Assembly (NCBI GenBank): GCA_025331435.1
Contig: JAIWNI010000006.1
Coordinates: forward strand, 434,001-498,000
Source of the DNA: Choanephora cucurbitarum
Lineage: Eukaryota > Mucoromycota > Mucoromycetes > Mucorales > Choanephoraceae
DNA length: 64,000 nucleotides
Direction of reading: 5' to 3'
This document shows positions 22,174 to 34,792 of the stretch, in pieces (position 1 is the first letter of the stretch; each line of letters starts with the position of its first letter). The notes under the pieces were generated by a model. That model ran no database searches. It worked only from the letters and a program-made list of their open reading frames with translations, and was not told the DNA's origin. Position numbers and translations under genes: made by a program.

Positions 22174-24775
22174 ATGTCAGCAGAAACATCAAGCCCAAAT
22201 AATCGTCATAACACAACTAATAAGAAATACCCCAATACGCCTAAAAGCCCTTTGATGAATAATGCCAATGTAGGAGGTAAATCATTCTATTTCACTCATC
22301 TTATTGTTATCCTAATAAAAAGAACAGGCAATCGTTCACAAACAGCTCGTAATCGTCTGCTGTCAAGCAAGATATCTGCTCCACGCCCTATTAACTTGCC
22401 AAGCCTGAAGAGCGAACATGAAGGCACAGAACACCCCATACCCACTACTTCCTCACCTGCCACTGGTTGGCGGTCCAATACAAACTCACCTTCTCTTAAT
22501 CATAACAATCATTCTCCAGAAGAAAAGCCAGCTGACAATACAACTAGTTTACTTGAAAACACGACCCGTGCATGGGCTATTACAGAACCTTCCAGCAAGG
22601 CAAGCACTGATAAACCAGATCTTAAAGTAGATAAACCAGAATCGGATCCTAAGCAAGATCTCAAAAATCATGATGTCAGTGACAAGAAAAGTAAGTTGTT
22701 TCTATATCTAGCTATTTGCTTCAATGAGATTATATACATAACTTTTCTCCTCTTTTTCTATGCATAGGAAACCCTTCCTTAAGTGTGAGTAGGATGCATG
22801 CAAGCCCAAAAAAGCGATTTATCTGATGTGTTTGTTTTAATAGGATGACAAAGAATACTTAAAGTATGCTTCTTCTGACCCAAACCATACTTCTTGGGAT
22901 GAGGTAAGTTAAACAGAATTCGTAAAGAAAAAAAACTATGGCTCATATTGTAAGTAGATGGTGAGTGAAGACTTGGGAGAATTTTCAGTGGATGTGATTG
23001 AATTTGATGATGGCACAAAAGTACAGATTGAGAACACGGTGGAAGATGCGCCTGTGTCTCCCTCAGATCGATTCCCGGATGACTATGATCGCTCCTATCA
23101 TCGTTCTCATCCACCTGCACATCACAATGATCATTACAAGCCATTCTATCATAATCAACGTCGGTCAGAGGATCATTATCGTTATGATAACAATCGCCGT
23201 TCATCTGCACCATGGCAGCGTAGGGATAGTTTTGAACATCGAGGAAGAAGACCTAGCTATGAAAGCCGTTCACCACCACCACCGCCAATGCAGCGATCAA
23301 GGCGTCTATCTGAACATAGTGCTCGATCGGATCATTCAAAGGAAGAGCATGGAAATCCTCTTCAAATAATTCCTGAGCCTGAGGAAATTACAGTTGCTCA
23401 AAAGAATTTGATGCTGACTGCAGCTGAACGCGCCAAGAAGCGACGTGACGAACAAGAAGCAGAATACGCTGCTGCCGCTGAGCGTGCTCGACAAAAGGCT
23501 GCAGCCTTGGCAGCTTTAGCAGAACAACAATCGCCGAAAAAGGAGGAAGAGCATGAGCCAAAGCAGAAACAAAAGGAAGTACCCATTAAAATTCTTCAAA
23601 AGAAGCAAGAACCTGTGGTGTCAACAGATAAGCCTTGGAGTATGGTTGTTGTAGGCTCATCACCTGCTTCTTCTCCCACCAAGACACCTGCTGAGGCACT
23701 TACTGAGGCAACAGCTACTGAATTAACTTCTACTGATGCAGTTAAGAATAAAGTCAATGATGCAGCTAAAGATACACATGCTAAGGCACCCGTAGAAGCA
23801 CATACAGAAGAACCTTCAGAAGACACTTCTAAATCAACAGTTTCAGAACTATCCAGAGAACATATGGTAACAATAACAACCATAGACATGACTGAACCTG
23901 AAAAACCAAAAGAGCAACCCAAGAAGCCTGCGACTGAGGATGAAGCCAAATGGGCTGCATATGTATCTCGCGTGAGACATGATAACCGTGCATCTTCACC
24001 TGCCTCTACTTCCAACGATTGGAATCTGTATGCCAACCGCCTTACTGCACCAAAATCAACTAGTCCAGAAAAACCAAAGACAAATGAGCAAACAGAGTAT
24101 ATGGATTATCAAGAAGAATGGAATATTACACCCCCTTCTCATCCTCCTCACCGTGCTCCTTGGACTCTAGAGGAAGTATCTCAACCTCGCCGCTCTTCAA
24201 AGACGAACTTCAAGTCAGAGACAAGAAAGCCTATTAATGGAGAGCCCGGTACAGTGTCTATCTTGAAGCCAAATCGATCTGGTAAGACAAAACCTTCTGT
24301 CTTGCTTAAAGAAGCCAATGCACCTCTTTTCCCTGTCTTTATGGAGCACATCGTAGGCAAGAAGCCAGCCAACATGAGTTTTATGGTAGATATGGATGAA
24401 TCTGATAAGGATATTACTATGATGCACTGTGCTATAATGGAAGAGGAGACTACAAAGACTGCTGCTTATAGTCCTTATTATCCCATTTTGGTCTATCACC
24501 ACCCACAACAATCTAGTGAAGGTAAAAAGGAAATAAGGATTAAGTGACCTGTCCCTTATTTTTCTTTCTTTTGTTTAGCTGTCTATTTGATGCCACCTAA
24601 ACAACGTGAGCCTCTATCATCAGGCCAACCTCATTCATGCCGTATACAGCATTCTATGCCAGAACATAGTGATCATTTTCCCTCATTAACCAATTTGAAT
24701 CAATCATTACAGCATCGATCAAGGAATACTAGCTATCGCAAGAAGAGAAGAGAACCTAATAACAAACAGCAATAA
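22174..24775 (+). CDS. Large disordered protein, BAT2/PRRC2-N-like
   Basis: Exons 22174-22276, 22328-22690, 22768-22784 (17 nt), 22844-22903, 22958-24521, 24579-24775; 767 residues, frame closes. The N-terminal part has SAPRPINLPSLKSEHEG followed by a GWR motif, resembling the BAT2/PRRC2 N-terminal domain of RNA-granule proteins. A second short conserved-looking block (SWDEMVSEDLGEFSVDVIEF) is followed by arginine/serine/proline-rich repeats, an alanine-rich coiled coil (AERAKKRRDEQEAEYAAAAE) and an acidic/proline-rich tail ending in a basic RKKRREPNNK. This composition suggests an RNA-associated scaffold. The family link is tentative; the gene itself is well supported by splicing. Confidence 0.7.
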
Positions 24776-24830
24776 ATAAACAAAGAAGAAAGAAAAAGAG
24801 GAAGAAGAGAAGAGAGAGAGAAAAGCTTTA

Positions 24831-27800
24831 TCATTCGTTTGCAGTGGTTTGAATTATAGACATTTTTCTAAACTTTTCCAAAACAGAATACATTGTTTGT
24901 TTTTTCTTCTTACTGCTTGGCTTCTTGATGACTTTTTCTTGCTCTTTTGCTTCAATGGACTGCATCATCTGAGTGTTGGATAGGCGATCCATGGTTGGTC
25001 TCTTAGTAGTTTCAACATGGTCAAAGTCTATTAAAGTCATATAGACTAAATGGCGATGAGCATGAGACTGACGAAGCTTGAGGGATACACGGACATGATG
25101 GAACAAGTTGAATTCGATTGGATGAGGCAAATCAGCCGATGTGACCTTGATATGCGTAGGCATATTGACCTCAATCTGACAGTTTGGTATGGATTCGTCT
25201 AAATAAGTGTGAGCTAACAGTAATTTATCTACATATGACATGATCACTTTACTGCCTGTATCTGTGCCTGAAATCAATGAGAGTGGGATGTGTGGCTTTC
25301 CATCTTTTTCCTTAAGATAGACAGGCCCTTTTAGTCCAAGTCTAAATTGAGTCATGAATTGCTGTTGCTTGTTCTTTGTGTATATATTTCCTATTTACCT
25401 TGGTACAAACACATAGAATCCGTTCGATCTTATTTCAGAAATAATGCCTGTTTCAATTAAAGGATTCTCCTCTGAACTCTACACACAATCACATAAATAC
25501 GCTGTTTTATCGGCCCCAAAACAACTTACATTCTGAAGTACATAAAGACTTTGAAACAACTCTGTAGAATCCTATGTGCAAAAGTATGAGCTCGAGTGTA
25601 TCTAGTTTCTTTTTCCTTTGCCTACCCTTTGAGCGAATTTAGATTCTCTTGATTTCATATTAAGGTTTTCGCAAATGTCAGCAATTGTTCTGGCTTTAGA
25701 CATCATAGATCCTCGTTCTTCAACATCCTTCATGGCTGTTGGGTCACCAACACACATCAATAGTTGTCTGTGGGCCACTACGTCTGCATAACGACGGATA
25801 GGAGACTATAAATTTAGACGATCAATGCCAATGTTCGATTTTGTGTGTTCTGTTTTACCGTAAAATGTGTATAAAATTCGAGTGCAAGACCATAATGATA
25901 ATATTCATTGACAGCATGATGGCCAGAGGAAATGTAACTAGCTTCATTCATAGCAATAGTAGCCATAACTTTGATCAACTTGGCAATTTCAGGGTCATCT
26001 TTGCAACCTTCGGTAATCCTCTTTAATGAGTCGGCAAGCGCTCTGTTGGAAGAGAAATCAACGGAAAATCCCTAAGAGAATAATATGTTAGTTTCTCTCT
26101 TTGATTTATTGACATGATATATAAACATACTTTGCTCTCTGCTGCCTTTACTAGTCGGTCAAATTGTTGGGATGAAGGTGAGGGATGATGTCTAAGGAGA
26201 GCCGAATCTTTGAATCCATCATAGATTCGTCTACCTACAGAAGCGTTGGCTAAAATCATAGCCTCAGCTACTAAACCATGGATTTCCATACTAGCTTTAG
26301 GAAGTAAAAAAGCGAAAAAAGAATATATGGTTAAGGATGGGTTTGTTTTTCAGCCTTTGTAAGCGCAATATATATATGCGTATATCAGAAAAAGGATATT
26401 AATATCAGTGATCTTCTTTTGATCAGTAATTTTGAACTTGATTTCAGATCCTTCTAACTCCAAGGCACCTTTAGCTAAACGTCTGTCCTAGAGGAAGTAG
26501 ATGATTATTGAACTACTACTTAACATGACGAGTAATCCTTTGTCCTTACTCGAATCACTCGAAGTACTTCTGCCAATCGAATAACTTTAGGCTTCAACTT
26601 CTTACATAAAGAAGGTTCTATCGTACAAATATGTTAGTCATCATTCACTTGTCTTTTGCTTTTGACTAAAGACTGTACCTAAGCCTGTGGCAGCAGATTC
26701 CCCGTCTAATAATTGTTGTGCTTGCTCATATTCCATTTCGCAACTGGATTTGATCACTGTTCTACCAAACCAAGTATCGATCACATTGTAGTCTTTATCC
26801 ATAGTCCAAATAACCGAGACGGCATAACGATCTACTTGATGACGAAGTGAACAGACACGTTCACTAAGTACTGAAGGAAGCATATCAAATCTTCTGTCTG
26901 CTAGATAAACTGTGGTACCCCTTAAGATATAAGCCATTTAACAAAAACCGTTTCTTGTTTATCTCTTTGTTTCTAAATGAACTTACCTTGACCTTGCTTC
27001 CAGATCAGTCATATAATTCTCCTTTACGAAATAGCTTACATCAGCAATATGTACACCAAGCTCTAAATTGCCATTCTCCAAATCCTTTATGGAAAGTGCA
27101 TCTACAAATTCAATTAGTATTAGTCAAAGAACAATTGATGAGAAACAAATTATGCATTGTACCATCAATATCCTGACAATTAGGCGGATCAATACTAAAG
27201 ACCGTAAGGTCTCTCAAATCGCGTCTTTGTTTGATTTCGTCCTAGATATATAAAAAAATTCATTTAGTACACATCTTTTCTTAAGTGTCCATGAGGTTTG
27301 AATGACTACCTTTTCGGCGCGCCAAGGCTGTTCAGAACTATCAATTGGCATCTCATTTAAAGAGGCCTGGCTGAACCCCTGAGTTGCTTGCGAGACAGAG
27401 ATGGCATGTTCAACTAGAATAGCAGATATCTCAGTGTCTAACTGATGGATAGGGCCTAATGAGCGTACAAAATGACCATTTGGATATTGCGAAGAGATGG
27501 GCCTATAGAACTCATTACTATTTCATTTTGGGGGTGCATGTCTCTCTCTTTTCTGTTTACCAATTATCTATACGGACAACAATACGTTGGTTCTCAATTA
27601 ACTTAACATCATGGTATCTGATTCTAATCTTCGGAATCACAGGATCCAAAGGGATTGCTAAATGGATAGATCCCCCAGTCTCTAAGCTATCCTCTTGAAG
27701 TGTAGCTACATAAGATCGCCAATTGCGATTCAGAATACCAACCACACGACCTGTAGGTTGATCTGACAGAGTGCTGCTCATAAATCGGTCCTCCTCGAAC

Positions 27801-29130
27801 TCTTTGTGGATACAGAGATATAAGTGGTGCTGATTGGCTAATAGAGAATGATACATACCATCATCTGCATTACTACTGTCAAATGCTATTTCACTGGATA
27901 CCATAGTCCAGTTCTTTTCCGAAAACAATTCTACGACCACACTATCTCCATGAACTGAATTCATTCACTCGAGTCAGATAAAAGATGCTTGAGATGCGAA
28001 AGTTGAGAAAATAATATTTACCTGCTCGGTTTCTATTTTCGTTACCGACCACAAGGATATCTTTGCCCTGATAGCTAATGTAAGCTTGGTCTCGGCTGTC
28101 TTTTCTACAACGCAATGTGCCTGAGAGATAACGGCCTGATTTGATGCCTACTTCTAATTCATCCATCGATTTATACTATCAAACCAGCCATTCCTTTGGT
28201 CAGCCTCAAGATTAGTGTCTCTATTCATCATATCTATTACCTCCTTGTATCCTGCTACAGCTGTACTATTGCCCTTTTCCCCATTTGACTGTTTTGATGC
28301 AATACGAATACGACCATCATCCGTTTCATCCAAGACAACTTCTGCCAAAACTTGCACTAAGTTTTGTAGCAAATGACTCTCTTTCCAATAGGTGTCCAAA
28401 TACTGCTTCATTGTCATTACAGTAACACCCTCCAGGGATGGATCTGTATGTGTCTCAGACAACAAAATTATACGCTTGTTGTGGCCCAAATGTTTGTAAT
28501 ACCAAGAAGCCAATTGACATAGTGCTTCCCATTCGCGTTCAGCACCTGTTTGAAGAGGCGAACGCATAATTTTGGTATGTTGAAAGATTTCATTGTAAAA
28601 CATCACACTCTTTTTTCTAGAATCATTTGTGATCTGGCGCAGTTTTCGATAGGTTTTATGTTTGTCGTGCTGTTGAAGCTATACACACACAAAGTCAATC
28701 GTTGGGAATAACATTTTGGTTGGAATGCGACCTACATGAATGGTCACAGTTTGACTCAAGATAATGCCTGTCATTTCATCTTGTTCTAATATCTCAAGAT
28801 AACGCATGATTACCTATCATATCAAACTCAATTATGATTGCTTCTCACTCAAACTAACTACTATTCATACCGAAATATCTGGAATAATATAATGGTCTAC
28901 AGTAGCACTCAGTAGTGCCTGATGACCCTGATTAGGACATTGCTGACATGCTTCTGACAAACATGGTATGTCTGTACGTAAATATTCTATTCAAAAAATG
29001 TATAAAGTTACGCGTCACTTAAGGACAATGAGAATTCCCTCCTTTTTTTTTTCTTACGCTCTCTCACGAGCTTGATGATAGCATTGCTCTTAGTTTTTTT
29101 ATAGAAGGCTCGATCAGTCCTGGCTGTCAT
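24831..29130 (-). CDS. DIS3L: DIS3-like exonuclease 1 (cytoplasmic exosome 3'-5' RNase)
   Basis: RNase II/R family catalytic subunit of the cytoplasmic exosome. Eighteen exons: 29130-29058, 28986-28871, 28813-28736, 28678-28241, 28175-28022, 27954-27561, 27502-27310, 27241-27163, 27101-26987, 26920-26679, 26617-26550, 26487-26400, 26303-26131, 26071-25859, 25805-25626, 25571-25530, 25478-25399, 25341-24831; 1078 residues (human DIS3L 1054). Order: CR3-like start ([12 protein letters not shown]), PIN-like domain, cold-shock domains, RNB domain with the Asp cluster [13 protein letters not shown] near residue 500 and [12 protein letters not shown]1 domain, C-tail [10 protein letters not shown] typical of DIS3L. 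The PIN domain keeps only one acidic residue (HYIIPDIS), so the DIS3 endonuclease should be absent. Intron 12 is AT-AC. ATG 29130 is preferred over 29226, as homologs begin just before [14 protein letters not shown]. Confidence 0.95.
26304..26399 (-). other. U12-type AT-AC intron in DIS3L
   Basis: A 96-nt minus-strand intron with no GT donor in the needed interval. It begins ATATCCTTT, an exact match to the minor-spliceosome 5' splice site, carries the U12 branch-point-like TCCTTAAC at 26337-26330, and ends TTTTTTAC. Removing it joins KITDI to [10 protein letters not shown] in frame (phase 1) and gives the expected DIS3L sequence. An alternative AG end nine bases later would delete three residues. 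The branch-to-end distance (about 27 nt) is a little long for this class. Confidence 0.88.
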
Positions 29131-30266
29131 TGTGAACAAAGAGAGAAAAAGAACAATTTCTGCTGCAAAAAAGAAATCAGCTCGTCTCCACTCTCGCCCC
29201 GTCGGAGAGCTAACAAGAGCCTTCATAATGGTATAACAAGCAACAACATTTACTTCCCATATTGGCTTAGGAAAGATTATGTCACCTACATACTATTCGA
29301 AGATGAATCTCTCTATTTAGAATGTGTTCTATAAGCAAAAGTGAGTTTCTTGAAGCATAGTGGATCAGGAGAAAGTAGCATGTAATTGACTGCGTGAACA
29401 GAGGAAACCAAGAATGAACTTATATGCTGATTGAAGATTGGCCTTGACGCTTGCTGATAGTTATGTCAAAGCTTAGCTTAAGAAAGTTAATTTCTCAATA
29501 AGATGAAAGTAGGCAGCTTTTTCAGTCAAGACGAATGTGGATTGAGAGACAATTTTTGGTATGCATACTATTCTCCTTAATACCATTAGAATCATATAGA
29601 AGCGTAACATCATTCTCAAAAAACATGAAAATACAAAGTCATAACCATGCAACTTTGCTCTTGGTCTTAAATCACTAAGAGCAATTGATACAAATTGTTG
29701 TATTGGGTTCTTGATTTACCTAACAACTTATGAAACCCTTCATTATATTTTTTTATAGAAGAGGGGGGAGAAGGCTTAATTCTTATTACAATTATACTTC
29801 TATTATTTTTATGAAAGTAAGATGATATTGCTTGTGAGAAGCAAAAACCAAAACATTTACTAAGAATACTAGGTTTCGCAAAAGATTCAATTCATTTATG
29901 TACCTGAGAGAACTATCAGATTGGAATTTTTGGTCCAGAAAGGTGTACTAACATCATCATAAAATACAATAGTCACTTTTTATTCTGTGGAAACAAAAGA
30001 ACCTCTCCATTTCTCAAGATTACAATAGATGTTACAAGAGAAAAGGGCTTCCCCAGGAGAGCTAAGAGGAGACATCCTATTCATGCAGCAATGAAAATCT
30101 ACGACTTTTCTAGTTCCAATTAAGTAGCATACTGTTCGGTCCGGACAGTCAGAGCTGCATCAACGTCATTTTTGGGGGGTCAGTAAGAAGCATAAGCGCG
30201 TTAACAAAATTAATTTTTTTCTTTTTCTGAACTTCTTCTAATATTTTATTTGTGAGAGAGATCACA
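29131..30266. promoter_or_regulatory. Divergent region between DIS3L and PRP19
   Basis: About 1.1 kb between two head-to-head RNA-processing genes. No gene is visible. Features are poly-purine/pyrimidine runs (29760-29771, 30169-30178) and a pyrimidine-rich stretch before PRP19 (30211-30240). Shared regulation is only an inference. Confidence 0.4.
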
Positions 30267-31993
30267 ATGTTCTGTGCTAGTAAAGTGAAATCAACCAAAA
30301 GATCCAACCTTTTCTAACCCACTTCATCTAGTTTCTGGAGAAGCGCCTAAGCAGCCTGTTGTTTCCCTCAAATCAGGAAACGTCTTTGAAAAGAATCTAC
30401 TCGAAAAGTTTGTGTCAGAGCATGGTCGAGATCCCATCAACAATGAGGAAATGACAGTGGAAGACATTCTTGAGCTCAAGACAAGTAACGTTCATTACCG
30501 CTTTCACTATTCTTAAACTTAACTTATTCTTTAGCACCCGAAACTGTCAAGCCTCGTCCTCCCAAGCTGTCATCTGTGCCTTCTATTCTATCTACCCTTC
30601 AAGATGAGTGGGACAGTGTCATGCTTGAGTCATTCACTCTGAAGCAACAATACCAACAAGTGCGTCAGGAATTATCCCATGCCCTTTACCAAAACGATGC
30701 TGCTACTCGTGTTATTGCTCGCTTAAAGAAAGAGCGTGACGCTGCCCGAGAGTATGTTGTAGAAATTTGATTTGACTTGATTCTCGTTTTAACGCGTTTC
30801 TATTTCAATTAGAGCTCTTGCCAATGTACAAGCTCACTTAGGTGTTTCTGCTACTGCCCCTACTACTACTGCTGCTCCTGTTGAAGAATCAATGGAAGTA
30901 GATGGTGGTTTACCTGAAGAAGTAGCTGAGAAGATAACCAAGACAAGTGAAGAGTAAATGATATAAGGAACATAAACAATACAAATGTTGAACTTACAAT
31001 TTGCTTTATGATAGGTTATCTTCTGCACGTCGTCAAAAGAAGAAGCCACCAGTAGAATACGCCACTGTTGATTCTATTAAGGCATATCAACAAACCAACA
31101 CAATTCCTTCACTTCACTCTGCACGTTCAGCAGGCATTACTGCCTTAGATGTCAGCGGTCAATTGGTTTTGACAGGTGGTAACGATAAGCATGTCCAAGT
31201 TTACGACAAGTCTGAGGATAAAGTCATTGCCAATTTAGGCGGACACACCAAGAAAATCACATCAGTTCAGTTTAGAGATGAGAGCCACGATGTATTCATC
31301 AGTGGTAGTCAAGATAAACATGTGCGTGTTTGGGTCACTAGCGAGAAGACAGGCTATGCTCTTGGCCACAATATCAATGCTCACAAGGGTGAAGTAACCC
31401 AAGTGCATGTTCATCCCTCCAAAGATTATTTCGTTAGTGCTGGTCTGGATGCCAAATGGTCTCTGTATGACTTTGAATCTGCTAAGCCTATTGTTGAGAC
31501 ATTTAACAAGGATGACGCTGGTTATTCTTCCATTCAATTCCACCCTGATGGTTTAATTCTCGGTGCAGGTACTACAGATGGTGTTGTTCAAATTTGGGAT
31601 GTCAAGTCGCAAAAGGTAGCTGCTCGATTTGAGGGTCATGCAGGTCATGTGAAGGCAATGGCCTTTTCTGAAAATGGTTACATTTTGGCTACTGCCTCAG
31701 AAGATAACTTGATCAAAATCTGGGATCTTCGTAAGTTAGCTAACACAAAGACATTCACTTTGGATGATAACTATAAGGTCAACACACTTTCTTTTGATCC
31801 TTATGGTCAATTCCTTGCTGTGGGTGGTACCGATGTACGAGTCTTGAAGGCCAAGGACGGTTCTCACATCGCTGCCTTTAACGAGAATAACGGTACTGAT
31901 ATCACTGGTCTGCATTGGTCTCCTCTTGCTGAGGAACTTGTCAGTTCTGGTTTGGACCGTGCTATTCGTTTCTATGGTACTGCTAGCCAATAA
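30267..31993 (+). CDS. PRP19: Pre-mRNA-processing factor 19 (U-box E3 ubiquitin ligase)
   Basis: Core of the NineTeen complex that activates the spliceosome; it also acts in DNA repair. Exons 30267-30279 (13 nt), 30332-30484, 30535-30751, 30813-30953, 31015-31993; 500 residues, the usual length (yeast 503). The U-box starts at residue 1 ([20 protein letters not shown]) and is completed by [14 protein letters not shown]. The tetramerising coiled coil follows ([20 protein letters not shown]). The C-terminal half is a seven-blade WD40 propeller (for example [13 protein letters not shown] and [18 protein letters not shown]). The tiny first exon encodes only MFCA plus one base, but the U-box requires it. 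Confidence 0.95.
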
Positions 31994-32319
31994 TTATGAT
32001 AACAATAATAATAAAAAAAGAAGAAATGATTTATGTTTTTGTACATAGTTCGCCTTGACATTTTCTTTTCGATTAAATATCACATATTAGACCCTTAATA
32101 TGTTAAGACACTGAAGATTGACTTTTGCTTCCTATTAGCGCACAAAGAAACTAGTACCAAGACTGAAAGGAGAAAGCTGTTACTTGTAAAGAAATAATAT
32201 AAACCACTATCACAACAAGATTATTGAGTGAGAAGTCTTATTATGGTATTTATTGAAACAAGGTAGTAGCTGCATAAATCAACAAGTTTTATTCCTTCAT
32301 TATGAATAAAAATAGCTCT
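31994..32319. other. Convergent spacer between PRP19 and SAC1
   Basis: About 330 bp of AT-rich 3' flanking DNA serving two converging genes. No gene or RNA is seen. Confidence 0.5.
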
Positions 32320-34792
32320 TTATATAATTTCATCCTTGGTAATTTCGGGAGGAGCCATGCTACCTTTCTTGGTAAAACCAACTTCAAAGACATCATCGTA
32401 AGAAGGAAGCTTGACTAAATCAGGCCATTGCACAAAATCATCACCATGCTTAAGAGCAAAGCGAACACCTGAGATCAAAACAGAAACCCAGAACAAGAGC
32501 AAAAGGAAATAAGCAGTGTAAGATTGGAAGCCGGAGTAACTTGGGCGTACTAAATTGACCAGGAGCATAAAGAGAGCAAAAGCCAGGATATAAGGTACCT
32601 TAAAATAACAGCATGAGCTATATGTTTTTTCTTTTCATTTACTTATACACTTACAACACGGACACGAAGAGGCTGTTCAGCATAGTTAGATCTCTGAGCG
32701 CTAGCAGGCTGATCGCGATGAACATCAAAATTGCCGAGAACAAGGTCAAAGGCGTCTTGGCGATTGCCATCCAAAAAGTTGTTTTTGACATAACGTGTGA
32801 TAGAGTTGTGAAGATCTTTCAGGGCACCTTGTTTTGTACGTTGACCTGTACGAGTGAAATCAGTCTTAAGAGCACCAGTACCTGAATAGACACAGCTTAC
32901 ACCATCTGCGTTATCGGCCCAAACTAAACAAAAGTTAAATAAGAGTTCAATTTAATTTAACTACACACTTTTCTTTCTTACCATTTCGATAACTATGCAT
33001 GAATTTCTCTTGGTCTTCAAGACTTTGGTTTGATTCTAAGATACCAAGCTCGCGTAATTGATTGGTAAGAACATATCTAGCAAGTGTGCTTTGAACAACG
33101 TTGGTACGATCTAAACAATCCATACAGTTTGAACGGACAACAGATGCCTGCGTCTTCTTTAATGATTTATCAGCTATGTTGTAGTATGTGTAACTATCAA
33201 ACAGTCATGCATCAGCAAATCCATACTTATTTACAATCTTTCGTTAATTTTTTTTGTACCTTTGCTCTGCTAATTTGTCTTTCAATTGATCTACCAACAA
33301 TTGAATACGATGCCATCTCATTTTAGAACATTCAGAATGGAAATCAAAGTGTGTGTAGTAAATGCGAGGATCGTTCAACTGTTCGACAGTACGAGCATAG
33401 GCTTGTCCCATAGGCAATTCGTACCCCTTTTTGTTGATCAGATTGACTAAGATTTGTGGACCATAGAGGCGAATCTGCTCATCAAAATGGGCTCTAGCGG
33501 CAGCTAACTGTACAAGTATATACAAAACAAAAAGAATTCAATAGCAAGTCGATTTGAATACATATTGGATTTCTTACGTTCTTCTTACTTTCACCAATCC
33601 AAAGACGAGGTGTGTATTTGAGATTGATGACTTGAGCCCAATAGACTGGAATGGAACCTCTTGTTTGAACATAGGACAATATAGCATCAGAATAAAGTAC
33701 TAGTTGTTCTGTTTCAACAAAGTTAGAGACATGGCCTTGGTCATCAATACCACGCGAAAAGTAACGTGTGCCTGAACGGTGTCTACTTCTACGGGTAATC
33801 AAGCCCCACTCAAACTTCTTGTTGTTGACCTCGACTGACTCTAATTCAACAACTTCAAACAAAAAAAAAATCAATCTATTTGTTATAGACAAAATGTTAA
33901 AGGGACTTACAGCCTTGAAGAACAGGCAAAACAAAAGAAGAAAGATCAACGGAAGCATCAATTAGCTTGGAAGAAATAAACCGATTCCAAAAGAAGCGTT
34001 CATCAGCCTAAAAAGAAAGAAAGAAATGCTTGTTCTAGTAAATGATAACAGTATGTCTTTGACAAGAAGCATCTTACTCGTTTGTATAAAGGCTCGTTAG
34101 GGTTCACTAATTGAGCTTGTCTTTGAACAGACTGAGTCAAGTCATAGTCATATGAAAAGTAGAATGTGTTGTTCTTCAAATGTTGCTCTAACAAACTGAC
34201 GTATTTCTGCTCTTGGGCTCTCTGTCATGTACACTGTAAATAATGCTTGTCAATCCAAGCGTTCTTCTAATCTTATTTACCTTTTCTTCATTCAGTTTGT
34301 TCATATTGTGAGGCAAAGGCAAAATTTGAAATGCACCAACACGGTAGATCACCTTATCTTGAATCGATCCTACCTTTTCACGCTTTGTTATAGTCAACAG
34401 GTATTCGCCTTAAGAACATCCTTTCAAGGTTAATTCATGCTGATGTACTTTTCCTCCTTGTATTGGGATTAGCTATTTTTCCTTTTTACCTGCTAAGAGC
34501 TTAATAAAGCCTAGAATACCATATACATCTAAGGCAATTTCTTGTTCACTAGCAGAAGGAACAATATCTATATGAAAAGAGGAAAATTATAGTCAAAAAG
34601 CAAGCTCATGTCTTTCTTCGTCATTACTTGCCTGATAACTCAACTTGGCCAGTTTCACGCTGAATAACCAAACTAGCACCTGTCGTAGGTGAAAGAACAT
34701 ATGATTGATTTGTTATGTAACTATCAGATATGTATCAGTGCCCTGAATGTATAAATTAACACTAGAATTTACAGCTTCAAATCTTTGTACAT
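32320..34792 (-). CDS. SAC1: Sac1 phosphoinositide phosphatase
   Basis: ER/Golgi membrane enzyme that removes phosphate from PI4P and related lipids. Exons 34792-34773, 34720-34632, 34567-34490, 34408-34281, 34221-34078, 34007-33911, 33852-33578, 33507-33260, 33193-32982, 32923-32655, 32598-32320; 612 residues (yeast 623). SAC-domain motifs include [40 protein letters not shown] and GSIPVYWAQ. The catalytic CX5R loop is CMDCLDRTN near residue 384. The C-terminus has two membrane spans ([34 protein letters not shown]) and ends KDEII. Intron 2 has a GC donor (GCAAGT at 34631); the nearby GTAATG would break the frame. Catalytic residues are intact. Confidence 0.95.

Noticed and set aside
26291..26303. 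Alternative AT-AG end for the minor intron (after CTAAAG at 26295)
   Set aside because: It also keeps the phase but deletes three residues that fit the family; the AC end is preferred.
30165..30190. TTTTTGGGGGGTCAGT resembling the MITE end
   Set aside because: Only about the first 10 bases are similar, with no partner arm, so chance is more likely.
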